From contig MU858209.1 in assembly GCA_033297075.1 (NCBI GenBank), positions 24,237-88,236 on the forward strand: a stretch of 64,000 nt of DNA, in the 5' to 3' direction. The stretch's first letter is position 1. Every line of letters begins with the position of its first letter. Positions 34,996-47,158 of the stretch are shown in pieces. The DNA is from Rhypophila decipiens (Eukaryota; Ascomycota; Sordariomycetes; Sordariales; Naviculisporaceae). The notes below the pieces were generated by a model that saw only the letters and a program-made list of their open reading frames with translations, did not search any database and was not told the origin of the DNA. Made by a program: the position numbers and the translations under genes.

Positions 34996-36229
34996 ATGTA
35001 GTCCAAGCTTGAAGCATATATGTCAAATAGGGATTATATTGCCCTTGGGATACCAGATTGAAGGCCAAGACAGTGGTCTTGACCAGGCATACGGTGGTTT
35101 AGCCGCGGCGGAATTTGGTAGTAGGAGGGAGGTGCTTGCTGCATTCCTGCCTGGCTATAGCCCTGTGGATAACAGATGGTTGGTAATTACACTCATTTCG
35201 GCCTGCATTTTGTACAACCTGAATCCTGATGGGCAACAGTTCCAACTTCCACAACAACCATGAAAGTCAATACTACGTGGACCCGGCGCAAGACTCCAAT
35301 GATTATCGGCTCTTGCGACTGAGAGCGGTCAAATTTACAATTCTGAACCTGGCAAGATATTCCGGCCTGTATTCGGCGCGTTGACCCGATTCGCAATCCA
35401 AGTCAGCAACTCGCAGATACTCGGCCATAAGTTTATTGCGCAAAACGCAAAATCGGCAAGCCGGCAGAAATGGCTTTTAAACATGTTCCTAACCTCAATC
35501 AACCGTCAATCTATTCCTGTCCAAACGTTGCGGGTCCTCTGATCTCGACCTGCCATCAGACTGGGTCTGATAGACTAGGCTCGGCCAATCCCTGGAACCC
35601 GGAACTAGGTTTCACGAGGTTGCTGGGTTTGCAAGTGCCAGACCTTGTGTATGGGCCCAATGGAACCCTTATCAGCCTCCTGATAGGTTATCCGGTAACC
35701 TCGAAGCACATATCACCACTGGGAACCAGATTTTGACATTAGCCGGTACTGAATTTAAAGCGAGCATGCAACCCCTATCTTGGCCATCTCGTTTTATTGA
35801 CTAGATAAGTCTACGGGCCAATCAGAAAGACGCCATTCGCCGTCTCCATCACCATCCGACCGTTGCATTGCCTCGACCGTTTGACCACTATATGTGACCC
35901 ACCAACTGCCCACGAAGGATTGAGGCTTATAAAATGATTCCACAAATACTACTAACCAGAGCCCGACATTGGGTTAGCTGATCACCTTACCCGGTAGCGT
36001 CTCTTGGCATTAACGGATCGTGTGTGGGAAAATGTCGTTCTGGCCCGCAAGAACCATGCATTTAGCGCGCAACCGTTGGTGGTACAATGGTACGGAAACC
36101 GATGTTCCACAAGGGTCTCTTTCTTGGATTCCCATATAAATACACGGCACTGGCGGGATATGCTCCAGGGAGAGAGATATTCCTGGGCCAGAGGATCTGC
36201 ACAACAAGCTCGAGACATCAACCATCAAC
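34996..36229. other. intergenic, tyrosinase promoter side
   Basis: No gene recognised. The final 250 bases form the tyrosinase promoter and leader. Confidence 0.5.
36135..36142 (+). promoter_or_regulatory. TATA box of tyrosinase gene
   Basis: TATAAATA about 90 bases upstream of the ATG at 36230; a good fungal TATA element. Confidence 0.5.
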
Positions 36230-37502
36230 ATGCTTTCGAATACTCTCTGGGCTGCTCTGGCAGTCTTTGGAGGCCTCGTCAACGCTGGGTATCCGCCAGA
36301 TGTTGTCGACAAGCTGGCCAAGAATAGCATGTCCAAGGTCAAGGACTGGCTGGCCAAGAACCCCCAGGGAGAGTGCAACCTCAAGACAGCCATCGTGCGC
36401 AAGGAGTGGTCCGACTTGAACAAGAAGCAGCAAAAGGAGTACATCTCGGCTGTGTTGTGCCTGCAGAGCAAGCCATCCAAAATGTCTGCTGAGGCGCCTG
36501 GCGCCAAGAGCAGGTTCGACGACTACGTTGTGGTCCACGTTCAACAGACCATGAGGAACCATGGCTCGGTATGTTCATGACGACAAGCATGCATCCAAGC
36601 CGTGACTTGCTAACACATTTCGGCAGACCTTCTTCCTCCCATGGCACCGTCTGTACCTCTGGCATTACGAGAATGCCCTGCGGACCGAGTGCGGCTACAC
36701 AGGATACCAACCAGTAAGCCACACGCATTCCATATTCCATATCCCCAGATCACAGCTAACACCACCGCCACAGTACTGGAACTGGGACCGCTACGCCAAA
36801 GACCCAATCAACTCGCCCCTCTTCGACGGCAGCGACACTTCCATGTCCGGCAACGGCGTATTCGTCCCCCACGCAGGCGTCACCATCCCAACCGCGCCTC
36901 CCCCATTCGACGTGATCCCCCCAGCCGAAGGAGGCGGCTGCGTCACCACCGGCCCCTTCCAAAACATGAGCGTCAACCTCGGCCCCCTAGCCCCCTCCCT
37001 GACAGACATCAAGCCCAACCCGCAACCAGATGGTCTGGGGTATAACCCGCGCTGTCTCAGACGGGACGTCAACAGGAACTCGGCAGCGGTTACCACGGCG
37101 AATTACACATACGACCTCATCACCAACAACAAAAACATGTACTGGTTCCAGACCACAATGGAGGGCCAGTTCCCCGAGGGGAAATGGGGTGTCCACTCGG
37201 GAGGCCATTATACCGTCGGCGGAGACCCGGCCGGGGACTTCTTCGTCTCGCCCGGCGACCCCGTGTTTTGGCTGCATCACGCCATGATTGACAGAGTCTG
37301 GTGGATTTGGCAGATTCAGGACCTGGCAAAGCGGTTGGAAGATGTCAGTCTTACCATGACCATGATGAACATGCCGCCCAGCAGAAATGGCACGCTCCAG
37401 GATGAGAATAACCTGGGCACCTTGTATGGGGATGTTTTGACCAAGGATTTGATGAGTACCCTTGGAGGAATGGGTGGCAAGTTGTGCTACATCTATGAGT
37501 AG
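36230..37502 (+). CDS. secreted tyrosinase (type-3 copper enzyme)
   Basis: Oxidises mono- and diphenols to quinones. 384 residues, exported by signal peptide MLSNTLWAALAVFGGLVNA. Exons 36230-36568, 36627-36713 and 36774-37502, all phase 0. The CuA site is VVVHVQQTMRNHGS joined by splicing to TFFLPWHRLYLWHYE (His near 103, 111, 119); CuB is VHSGGHYTVGGD (near 283) and FWLHHAMIDRVWW (near 309). ALRTECGYTGYQPYWNWD is the conserved linker. It lacks the long C-terminal latency domain of intracellular fungal tyrosinases, which puts it in the short secreted class. Several NxS/T sites are present. Possible roles are melanin formation, phenol detoxification or lignin-phenol handling. Confidence 0.92.
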
Positions 37503-38010
37503 GACACAGACATGTCTGGTATTTGATATGAGCGGATGCAGCGGCCGTTTGGGTTTGGCACATGAGATCAAGGGATATGAAAACTGGTATAGATTGTCAG
37601 ACATGTACAACTTAGAATTTCACCTGCTTTGCTGTTTGGTCTCCTCATAAATGTTCCTCGGATCTCGCGATCACGTGCTGATGCTTTTCACTTTTCATGA
37701 TTACGAGACTTGCATGATTGACTTTGTTTGGAGCATTTCATCTTGGTATTGATGGTCATGTCCCAAGCTTTGATCCACCGTGGGACGACAAGGAACTGGC
37801 TGACTAGGGCTATATTGTTCCTCTTTCGCAGCTCAAAGGTGCTACTGCTCGATATCCCTCTCTTAAGACCAACACTTCTAGTCTTCCTTGACCCGCTGCA
37901 TCCTTTTCGTCAACCAAGATTACCTCAAACTCCTATCCTACCTAGTGGCCCCTTGAACGTTTTTCTTCCAATAGAAACGCCTCCAAGCACCAAAGAAAAA
38001 GAACAAGCAC
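37503..38010. other. convergent 3' spacer
   Basis: Lies between the ends of the tyrosinase (+) and GH55 (-) genes. No gene seen. Confidence 0.5.
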
Positions 38011-40419
38011 TCAAGGAGTATATCGTCCAACATCACCCCCACCACCACCGCCCCAACTTCCGGTGAAGTTTGGATTGGCTTCAATCTCGCGTCCGTCCCC
38101 AAGTCTCGCCACAACCCTTGCATCCTTTGAGCACAATCCAAAGGCCTTGAAGTTGGTCGGGCTGCTCTCGACACGATGCATCACCTCCTGGCAGGTATAG
38201 GGTCCTGCACACTGCTGATAACCCGGCCCGCTGAAAAAGGCCCAGCTAGCACTTGCATATGTAAAGATGTTGGACCCGCCATTGATGTAATTCGCGAACC
38301 CCATACGGCATCTTTTCTGTTTCGACGAAGACGCGCAGATGGTGTTGAAATCTGGGTCACCCCGTACGGTGGGATTCACTTCGCTTGCCCAGGGTGCGGG
38401 GGGGAGCTGCAGGTTATTATCGCCTTGGTCGTAGTTCGTCTCGGATTGCAACAAGGTGATAGCCACATTTTGCGCGCGGTGCAGGTTGAGCTGGTACAAC
38501 CACCAGTGCTCTGACCCGAGGGCATGAAGCCATGTCGGCTTGGTGGACTGAACCAACGCACCGCCCTTGCCTGCGATTCTTGACCCACCGGAAAAGTCCT
38601 CTGCTGTGTGGTCGGCCACCCAGTTCCAGACATTTTCGATGTAAGTGGACGAAGTATTGGAGAGGTGGATTCCCAGATAGGCGGCCTTGCATTGGTTCGA
38701 TCCGTCCGAGTTGCAGGATGCTGCGAGGGCAGAAGCTCCACGGGTGCCGCCCACTGTCACGAGGGAGTTCCAGATTGCCACGCCGCCTGGGCTGTTCGCC
38801 GGGGGAGCCATGTTGACCTGGAGGATGATGGCGCCGGGGAGGACGTCCGAGATGGTGAAGCGCATATCGGAGATCTGGGCTGTTCCGATGCTACCCGGGG
38901 TGCCGACTTGGACGACGGGTTTGGGAGCAGCTGAGTTTTTGAAGAATGCGCCGTTGCCCACGATGGTCGCCCAGCCTTCGCCAACTATACGAGATCCAGG
39001 CGGGACGAGCAGAGTCGAATCAACGCGGTACTTGCCAAAGGGAAAGTAGGCAATCTTGTTGTTCGTTGCTGCAAGCTGGAGAATGGCGTTGAGCGCGGCC
39101 GATTCGTCCAGAGTGTTGTCGCCCTTGATGGTCCGGCCCCCGTTCTGAGCTGGGTCCTTGATGTTGATGAAGTCGGTCACTGGGTTGGTCGCATAGTTCG
39201 GCGCTGGCAGGTACAGGTACCGGCCACCGACTCCGGGAGTAAGGGCCGAGGGACGCCCAGCCGTCGCGGACAGCATGTCTCCGTAGATGGGGTTGCGGTC
39301 GACGGTATTACCGTACGAATACTGACCCACATATGTACGGCCGGACAGCACGTTGGACGCAGGACCTTCCACAAAGTTGGTGTTGGTAGTGTCCTTTTCG
39401 AAGTTCTCGATGAGAAAGTTTGGCCAGGCGGTGGTCTTGAACGTCACCCCCGAGTTGATGGATTTCCCGTCGATCAAAGCGATGTACGGGGAGCCGCCCG
39501 TGTGCATGACACCGAAGCCGCATCTTTCAAAGGTCGGGTTGGCAACAGTAAACGTGGCGCCGCCCGTGATGAGCATGCCGACCGTGTTTTGGAAAAAGTA
39601 GATGCTCTTGAACAAAGCCTGCTGGTGTCCCTGCACGAGGATGCCCGTCTGGCCGTTTTCGATTCGGACGTCGGCGAGTCCAAGGGTCGAGCCGCGACCC
39701 ATGCGGATACCAGTGTGACCCAGGGTAGAGCCAACCCCAGATGCCGAAGTAGGCATGACGATCTTGACATTTTGTAGCTGCGAACCTTGGGCCACGCCCC
39801 AGTAGAGGGCGGTGAAATCCTGCGCCGAGATGCTTCGGGTGTCGAGGATGATGTTCTTGAGACCGACCGTGAACGACAGCTCGCCTCTATCGTCTGTCGC
39901 AGCAGGGTCTTTGCCCATGAGGAGAGTGTTGCCGCTAAACGGACCGACGGCTCTGAGTGTGGGAGGCTATCGTTGTGGTCAGCATCTCAGCTAATTCGCC
40001 GCAGTTTGTACAAGCTCACATTGGCAGCATCACCCATCAGAATCGTGTCTGTTCTCATGTTGAGAGTCGAGCGAATATCGTATGTTCCGGGCGGGAGGAA
40101 TACGACCTGCCATTTGATCTGTTAGCACATTTCGCCTTCTCTCGAGAACAAGGCCGCTGTGACCTACTCTTGGCTGCGACGCAAACCAAAGGTTATTCCG
40201 CGACGAGCCGGTTGTGGTGGCCTCATTGATGGCGCGCTGGATGCCCGCACCATCTCCGGCAGAAACAGCTTTGTAGATCGGATACCCAAAGTCCGGGTCA
40301 AGATCGGGCGCATAACCTCGAACGTTGGCCGACGTGTGATCGATATCATTGTACCAGAAAGCGGTGGCCAGCTCGGCCGCGCCGGCGAGGAGAAGCGAGC
40401 TGAGGACGGGAAGCTTCAT
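38011..40419 (-). CDS. secreted glucan 1,3-beta-glucosidase, GH55
   Basis: Exo- or endo-acting beta-1,3-glucanase of 764 residues. Exons 40168-40419, 40020-40106 and 38011-39966; introns of 61 and 53 bases are phase 0. The signal peptide is MKLPVLSSLLLAGAAELATA. Two pectate-lyase-like beta-helix halves are evident: the first with FLPPGTYDIRSTL and LKNIILDTRS, the second with AYFPFGKYRVDSTLLVPPGSRIVGEGW. QTGILVQGHQQALFKSIYF and TYIENVWNWVADH are typical GH55 segments. The C-terminus ends in a Gly-rich tail. Acts on laminarin-type glucan from fungal walls or callose. Length fits the family. A TATA element at 40504 supports the start. Confidence 0.92.
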
Positions 40420-41492
40420 TTTGGTCGCTCTGAAGTCGAAGAGAGAACGACTTGGCCAGGAGTGAATCCATCATCGTCAAGAAAGCGACGGAGCTGAGAA
40501 TGTTTTATACCCCGCCAAAAAGATGAGATGGCGGATTGTCGTCTCATGTTTTCGGGAATGTCGCCAATTTCGTGAAGCGACACCGGTCTGGTCGATCTGC
40601 GTCCTCTTAGTAACCCGTAACGGCGGTTTGTAATGGAGATGGGATGGTCTACGCTACGACCATGGTGGTGCGCCTGTCCTGGTACGCTCCTTCCGTTGAG
40701 TACGAATTGGCCAATCAGGAGCTCGCCCTGGCTGTGGGATGTAACCTCACCCTTGATCAAGCTCACGGGTAGACCCCGCTCTAGGCATCGAGAAATGCGC
40801 AGAGTAACCCGAAATTACATGATCGGGAAGAACAGATGAATGGGGGAAAGGGAATAACAATATTTCATGCAGCTGACGCTGTAAAGACTGTCGTGTAGGG
40901 GAAGCAACGTTGGATTTCGTCCGTAGTATTGGCCGAGTGGTGGGGTTGGTATTGAGTGAGAGGAACTTTATGAGCTTAAATTGTCTTGCTCTGTGTCATG
41001 TGAGATCGCGTGGTGTCAGACAGTAGCCAGATTGCCTGAAATGTCCTCATCTTGATGCCTAATCTCACGTCGCTACCATCATTCTCATGATGAAGACACC
41101 ACCAACACTGTTTATGAGCTGTTTGATGAGTGACGTGAGCCGACCGACGTGGATAATTAATTCACTGAGACGGTGAGATATACAGAGATCTTCAATATGA
41201 GATGAAAGCATTTTGATTACAAAGCCTCCCTCCCGGCTTCCAGGTGAGACAATCACATGTTGGCTCATTACTCGGAGCTTGGGCTGAATTGGTTTTACAT
41301 GAATGATGGAAATTGACTGCCACCAAGGTTCAATCAAAGAAGATGATGGTATTAACAAAAATGGCCTCGGATCTCACTGAGATTCAGATTCGGATCAACT
41401 GCTGAAAAGGGCAAGTCCGACTTTTAACCACCTCATTTCAACATATACACTTCAAAGTCAATCCAAATGACTGCTTCGAAGAAAGAAACACT
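40420..41492. other. intergenic, GH55 promoter side
   Basis: Between the GH55 start and the carotenoid oxygenase stop, both minus strand. No gene recognised. Confidence 0.5.
40504..40510 (-). promoter_or_regulatory. TATA box of GH55 gene
   Basis: TATAAAA on the minus strand about 85 bases upstream of the ATG at 40419. Confidence 0.5.
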
Positions 41493-43393
41493 TTAGTGCC
41501 CAATGTCGTTACTCCCCGCCCGATTCACAATACTTCCCTCGTTCTCATCCGCCTCACGCGACTTCTCCTGCTCCCAAAACTTGACCTGCCAAGGCAACAT
41601 CCCACTGGCAACTTGAACAGGCCCCAAATCACCGCCCTCCCTTCTCCTCCTCTGCCAAGTTTCAATATCCCTATGATCAACAAAATTGCCATGCAATCCC
41701 AACTTCAACTTTAACGGTAGGTGAATGACCGCCAGAGGGCCCTGCTTCAAATTGAGCGCATCAAAAATCACAACATCATTCCGCAGCATATCCAGGTGAT
41801 TTAACAAGGCGATCAAGTACCCTTCTCCTTCCACTGTAGACCCAACTTTCGGGATGAAAGATGGCTCCTGAAATGTCATAGTTGGGCCGGCAAAGTATAC
41901 ATCTTCCAAGCCAAAGTTTCCTTTTTGCGTTGTTTCGTGATTACCAGAGGATGATTCATGCACGTTCTCCTCGTTCCAAACGTAGTGGCCCAGCGAGTTG
42001 AATAATCCGCCTGCTGGAGGGCCGCACTTGGGAAAATCGTACGGTTTGGAGGTGTCCACAACAGCTTGCCAAAAGTGTCGGTATGGCTTGGTGACGAACC
42101 TGTCGTCGATGCGGGAGAACTCGCCATTGGTGTTCCACACCCTGGAGGGGGCGATTCTGTCGTTGGCGATCCAGACTGTCTGGCCTTGTGCACCGGGGAG
42201 GTCGGTCGCGGAGCTCTTGGCGGCTTTGGGGTCGAGGATCCAGCGCATTGTTGGCGAGGAAAGTTTGCCCGGTCCTTGGGGCGGCTTGGACCCATCGTCT
42301 GGAGGAAAGTAGAAGAATACATTGCCGTCCGCGACGGTCAGATCGACTGCCACGCGACCGTCCGGTAGCTCGTAGCACCCTGCGATGTGGCCGTGGAAAG
42401 CTGTTTGACATGATCGTTAGCTAAGAACAAAGCGCAAAAGACAGCAATAGTGAGGCGCATACCATTATCAGCCCGGAACCAGACAACCTCCTCACTGCCC
42501 TTCGACTTTCTCGGCACAAGCCCATACCACTGATCCTCCTTCGGGTCCCAAGCAAACTTGTTCCCGCCCTTCTTCATCCGCTCCAAGCTCATCTTTAGCG
42601 GTGTAAGTGGCAGCACCAAATAATTCTTGCTCAAGCCCGCGTCATGAATCATACCCGCAAAGGGGGCTTTATACCAGCACTCATCTGTCTTCTTGCCGGT
42701 ATTACCATCAATCGTCCAAACAGCGACATCGACCGAGCAATCCGAGCCATCGCCGCCAGCTTCATACGCAAAACAGACCATCTCACCCGTCTCAGGGTCA
42801 AACTTGGGATGCGCCGTAAAGGTCGGAGCCAAGATTTGTCCCTCAAAGTCGTACCGACCCAGCGTCTCCAGCGTCACCGGGTCCATCGCATAAGGCGGTC
42901 CATCTTCCTTTGAAGCCAGCAACATGCCGCGCCAAAAGGTGATATTCGTGTTTGAAGCAGTGCGAATCACGCCCTTGACAGCTTCGTTATCCGTCCAGGG
43001 GTTGCGGTACCGGCCGAAGAGGGACTTGCGGGCCGCCGTCTCCAGCTTGTACCGCTCTGTCTGGACGTAGCGCTGTTTGAAGTCTGCATGACCGTTGGCG
43101 ATGCGGATGGCGGTCACGGAGCCGTCGCCGTTGAAGTGGATGTCATCCTCAAAGAGGGGTGGGAATCGATGATCGGGTTGGATTCGGTAAAAGGTGCCGT
43201 CGATGTCTGTCGGGATTGTGCCCGTGAATTCGAGGTCGAAGACGGCGCCTTCGAAGCGGGAGGGCGTGTTCATGGAGCGAAAGACATTGGTCTTGGGGAA
43301 GCGTACCTGGGAGGGGTTGGTCAGGCGGTTGGATTCGTAGTTCGGTGTGCCAGGGACCGCGACCTCGGGTGCTAGATCGTAGATGTGTGCCAT
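41493..43393 (-). CDS. carotenoid/stilbene cleavage oxygenase family protein
   Basis: Non-heme iron dioxygenase of the RPE65/carotenoid cleavage/lignostilbene dioxygenase superfamily; 612 residues. Exons 42463-43393 and 41493-42400. The true ATG is at 43393 ([17 protein letters not shown]). The intron (GTATGC...AAACAG) joins ADN to [15 protein letters not shown]. The four iron-ligating His lie in family contexts: [25 protein letters not shown] and [24 protein letters not shown] and [11 protein letters not shown] are also characteristic. No signal peptide. It cleaves a double bond in a carotenoid, stilbene or related aromatic, but which one is not shown. It lies 630 bases downstream of the SnoaL-like gene on the same strand, a possible metabolic pair. 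Confidence 0.9.
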
Positions 43394-44023
43394 TTTGGAC
43401 AAGTGGGATCTGTGCTGGCGTGGGGAGTTAGTCAGGTCGCCAGGTCAAAGAGAGGGTCAAAAGAAGATGAAGCTTTTGTCTTGAGGTCGCAGGAGTGATG
43501 TCCAAGTTGAGGCTCCATGTTCCGCACCACCTCGGCAACATCTACCGAGACGACACTCCAGTAGCGTGGTGGTCTGGTTCGATCCTGGGGTAGGGGGTCT
43601 TGGAATGGTTCGTCGCAATATGTTCGGGATCATTATTGGGAAGCCGCCCGGCCCTACCCTTGATGGATCTCGGATACCGGATAAGTGCAAGGGTACAATA
43701 GCTCCAGGGCGGGGAAGTTCTGTCGTCGGAGCTGCATGTGGGCATCTTGCCGCGCGTATGGGGGGAAAGGGGGAGGAGGGGGTCGCCTTCCCCAACTCTC
43801 GGCATTGACGTTGGCGGGGTCATTCGTCTTGTACAGTACAAGTCATTGTTTACATTACCAAAGCATTCAGATACCTTAAATGAGAAACATTGACACAAGG
43901 GATTGCTTTCAAAACACCAATCAATACGAAGCACCGAAACTACCAGTATTTACAAGATGGTGACGATACAAACTGAAGCTGACATGGCCCGCTCTACCTG
44001 AACCAGAACAGTCACAAGCCTTC
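43394..44023. other. spacer between SnoaL-like and oxygenase genes
   Basis: Promoter of the carotenoid oxygenase gene and 3' flank of the SnoaL-like gene; no further gene seen. Confidence 0.5.
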
Positions 44024-44998
44024 TCATTCAACCCTGTTCTCAACCAGCTCTGGAAGCACCTTGTCCCCGAACTTGGGGTCCTCGCTCTTCGCCCCGGGCC
44101 GACTCTGACCCTGCGGCAATTCCAACGTTAGAGGCGGCGCACTCTCCTGAACATCAGTCTTGTACAGCGGAGCCCTCAAGTCATCTGGGTTGATCCTCTT
44201 GCCCGTAACAGGATGCGGGTAATGGAACGGAACAACCCTCGTATCCGGCCACAGCATCTTTTGCTCAATAACCTCATCCGGCCCCTGGGGATCCTCCGGA
44301 TAAAGCTTGGTCGGGAACGGAATGTAATTCTTCTTGGTGTGCGACCAGCCGCGGTGATACTCGGAGTGCCAGAAGGGGAAATACCGGTAGCGGAATAACT
44401 TCCAGGCGCCGTTCTCCTTGATGTACTCATTCTCGTAGAGTCCGCCTTCCCACCATTGCTTGTGTCCTGGCGGGTAGGTCTCCTCGATGCTCTGGTGGGT
44501 GCCGGCTTGCATCAGGGCGCGCATGCGGCACCAGGCGTGGGTACCGGTTGGGTCGACGTCGACAATGTCTTGCATCATGATGTGGTCGAGCAGGAAGCCG
44601 TAGATGGGGCCGTTCCGGCCGCCGGTGAAGTTTTGCTGGAACCGGCCCTGGTAGAGGCGGCGGATGCCTTCTTTGCCGCGGTAACGTGTGCCGAGGAACT
44701 CGACGTAGGCGTCGGGGTGGTCGGAGAACATGTCTACAACCTGTTGAAAGGAAATGTCAAGGTGACCGAAATAATCGAGGGCATGGGATAGGTATCTTAC
44801 CTCGTTGTAGAGGCACTTGTCCAGATAGTAGCCATACTTGAAGTGCGTCTTGCGGACCTCGGATTCATCTGTTCGAAGCCAAGGTGAGCTGTGGTTCTAT
44901 CGATGAGGTCCTGGCGCCATTAACCTACCCGAGATGCGGGAAACCTCCTTCTGGAGAGTATGAAGCTGTCTCTTCAGGTCTGCAATGTCGTTCTCCAT
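44024..44998 (-). CDS. SnoaL-like domain protein
   Basis: A 284-residue protein. Exons 44929-44998, 44801-44868 and 44024-44740; all splice phases agree. It starts with a short coiled helix (MENDIADLKRQLHTLQKEV), then a SnoaL_4/NTF2-like alpha+beta barrel: HFKYGYYLDKCLYNEVVDMF, VEFLGTRYRGKEGIRRLY, GFLLDHIMMQDIVDVDPTG, HAWCRMRALMQ and WEGGLYENEYIKENGAWKL. This pattern matches bile-acid-dehydratase-like and nuclear-transport-factor-2-like enzymes seen in fungal aromatic metabolism. The C-terminal 90 residues are a Pro-rich extension. The family includes dehydratases, cyclases and hydrolases, so the reaction cannot be given. Adjacent on the same strand to the carotenoid oxygenase-like gene. Confidence 0.8.
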
Positions 44999-45742
44999 GT
45001 TGATCAGTTTCTGGGCCGGTGCAATACAGAGATGGAAGGGATTCAAGATTGGACATCAAGGTTCACTCTGGTCATCCGTGTTTACTTCTAGAAGAAAGCT
45101 GTGGCGGGGTCTAGTCATGCCGAGCTCTCAATGCCCCTCTTGCAGGCCCTCTTGGAATGTCGGAGACCATGGGTTGGAGCTTGACGGGATGAGAGCGGGG
45201 GAAGCGGGAACAATATTCCCACAAAAGTAGCAGCCGTCTCCGTTGGCAGCAGATCCGTGCATGCATGAAGCCAAAATGTCCGGCTGATATAGCCAGTGTA
45301 CCATCCCAGTCTCCCTGTTTAGTACCTTCGGCAGATGTTCCGAGAAGGCCAAGGTTTGCGGAGTAAGTCTTCCCCCATGACAGTGGGGGTTTGTGCGCAA
45401 GACTAAGGGAACATGATCTCCGAGCAGTGCTCATGGCAGAATTTAGTAAAATCTTTCCTACGTATATGCCAGACGGGAGTGGTTATGGGGTGCAAAGAGA
45501 GTCAAGGGCAGTTGAACGAGTGGTGATCATGATCGCAGCACGGAGAACAAGCACTACTGTAGCAAACATCATATCTCATTTCTCGTGGATTTCGTTAGTC
45601 GTAACCTGTAAGAGAAAGCATTCCATCTGTCCGCATTTGTGCATTCTTGTTGCGTGCTTCAAGTAATTGTCCCCGGAACGGGGGGGAGGGAAATAGAGGA
45701 AAAAGCAGATTGCCCAATCGTCTGCTTTTTGTTTATGCCAGC
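44999..45742. other. intergenic, no gene recognised
   Basis: Promoter of the SnoaL-like gene; no other coding signal. Confidence 0.5.
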
Positions 45743-47158
45743 TCACTGATTCTGAACAAACACGACGAGAACAGCCGAGAACCTGGAAAAGAGCGTTGCT
45801 AAGTCAGCAGAGCCGGAAATAGAGAGGTGTTGGGATTGTCACTTACGCAGCAGTAGCGGTAAAGATTTGTACCCTCGAGGTCTCGGTGGTGAGAACCATC
45901 AGACCTATGGAAAACAGGGCGGTGAAGCCACCGATATACAGCAGCTTATCCCTGAGCGTATCTGCCGTCGTGAGAATGGCGATTGCCATGGTTGGAAGCA
46001 TGGAAGCAACAACCGTGACCACGCCCGAGGTGAATCGCTCCATGGACTTGCCCGAGTAGACCTTGATGCCGTACTGGTTAAAAAGACAGTAGTTAGATTA
46101 CGGCAGCTTGTTGGGTGTCTGGACAGTATTTAGCGCCTACCTTGTCCCCCGCATCCTTCTTCTCAACGGCTGGTGACTTGGCCTTTTCGCTCGATGGCAA
46201 CGGCGACTTGTTCTCTTCCTTCTTTCCGATCCAGCAAGACCGACAGATAGTTGTCCACAATTGCGTCCATTTCTCCGTAAGAGCGAGTCGAAGGGGCATC
46301 CACTCGGCGCGGATCCATCGGGTCAGCCCGTCCTCGGAGTCTCGCAAGCGTGGGACAACGAGATCGCTTCGAGTTCGCGGGGGGTCTGGTTCCTTCCAGA
46401 AGAGGAAGATGCTTCGGAGGATACTCAAAAGCAGCTCGGTCAAGCTCGACTCTTCCACAGGAGCAAACTGGTCCCCCCATAGCTCGCTTCCGGCTCCATT
46501 TACGACTAGCTTGCCCCTTCGACCATCACTCAACCACTCAACCAGCTTGGTGATATTGCGACTGCTCGGCTCCGGTAGCGCTGATACCTGAGCGTATTCA
46601 AGTAGGGCTCTATCTGGACACTTGTGTCAGTACAAAAAGAGCCAACACAGTAAAAGCAAGTATGTCACGCCCTTCTTGCGTACTGTATTTATGTACACAT
46701 TTCCGTAGCTTTTCAATGAGCTCCCGCTGCGAGTATCCTGGTAACTCAAACATCTTGTCTGGGAAGGAGTGAAACTCATTTTCGACGGTGGGAACACTGC
46801 GGTCTGTTTCTTCCTGAAGCTTCAGAAGGCCCTGTAGGTGGGCAATCTCGACTTGATAGGACAACAGAATTTTGATATTGGCGTCCTGAAACCGTGGAAA
46901 CGCGGCAAACGCGGGGACATCGTCCATTAGCTTTGCGAGTTTTGGCCATCCGTCGACCATGTCATCGTCCTGTTCTCTGATCCGGGCAAACGTTGTCCCA
47001 GTACCCGCGCTGTCCCCAATGCCTCTGCCATGATGATTGATGTTGTTCAGCAAAAGAGCTGTTGTTCCTTGCGAAGTCCGACTGTCGTCACTCCTTGTTG
47101 GGCTCGTCGGACTAGATGGGGCGGTCAAAGTAGTTGACCCTACTGATGACGGAGCCAT
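45743..47158 (-). CDS. DUF6594 fungal membrane protein
   Basis: A 409-residue protein with a cytosolic body and a C-terminal membrane hairpin. Exons 46669-47158, 46141-46613, 45847-46073 and 45743-45782; four-exon splicing keeps frame throughout. DUF6594 landmarks: WPKLAKLMDDVPAFAAFPRF, LLSYQVEIAHLQGLLKLQEE early, then in the C-terminus FTSGVVTVVASMLPTMAIAIL and FTALFSIGLMVLTTETSRVQ, finishing with FSAVLVVFVQNQ. The last two transmembrane segments are split by the final intron. A Ser/Thr-rich low-complexity N-terminus and a Lys/Ser-rich loop (about residues 305-320) flank the conserved part. The family is widespread in filamentous ascomycetes and of unknown function. Confidence 0.88.
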
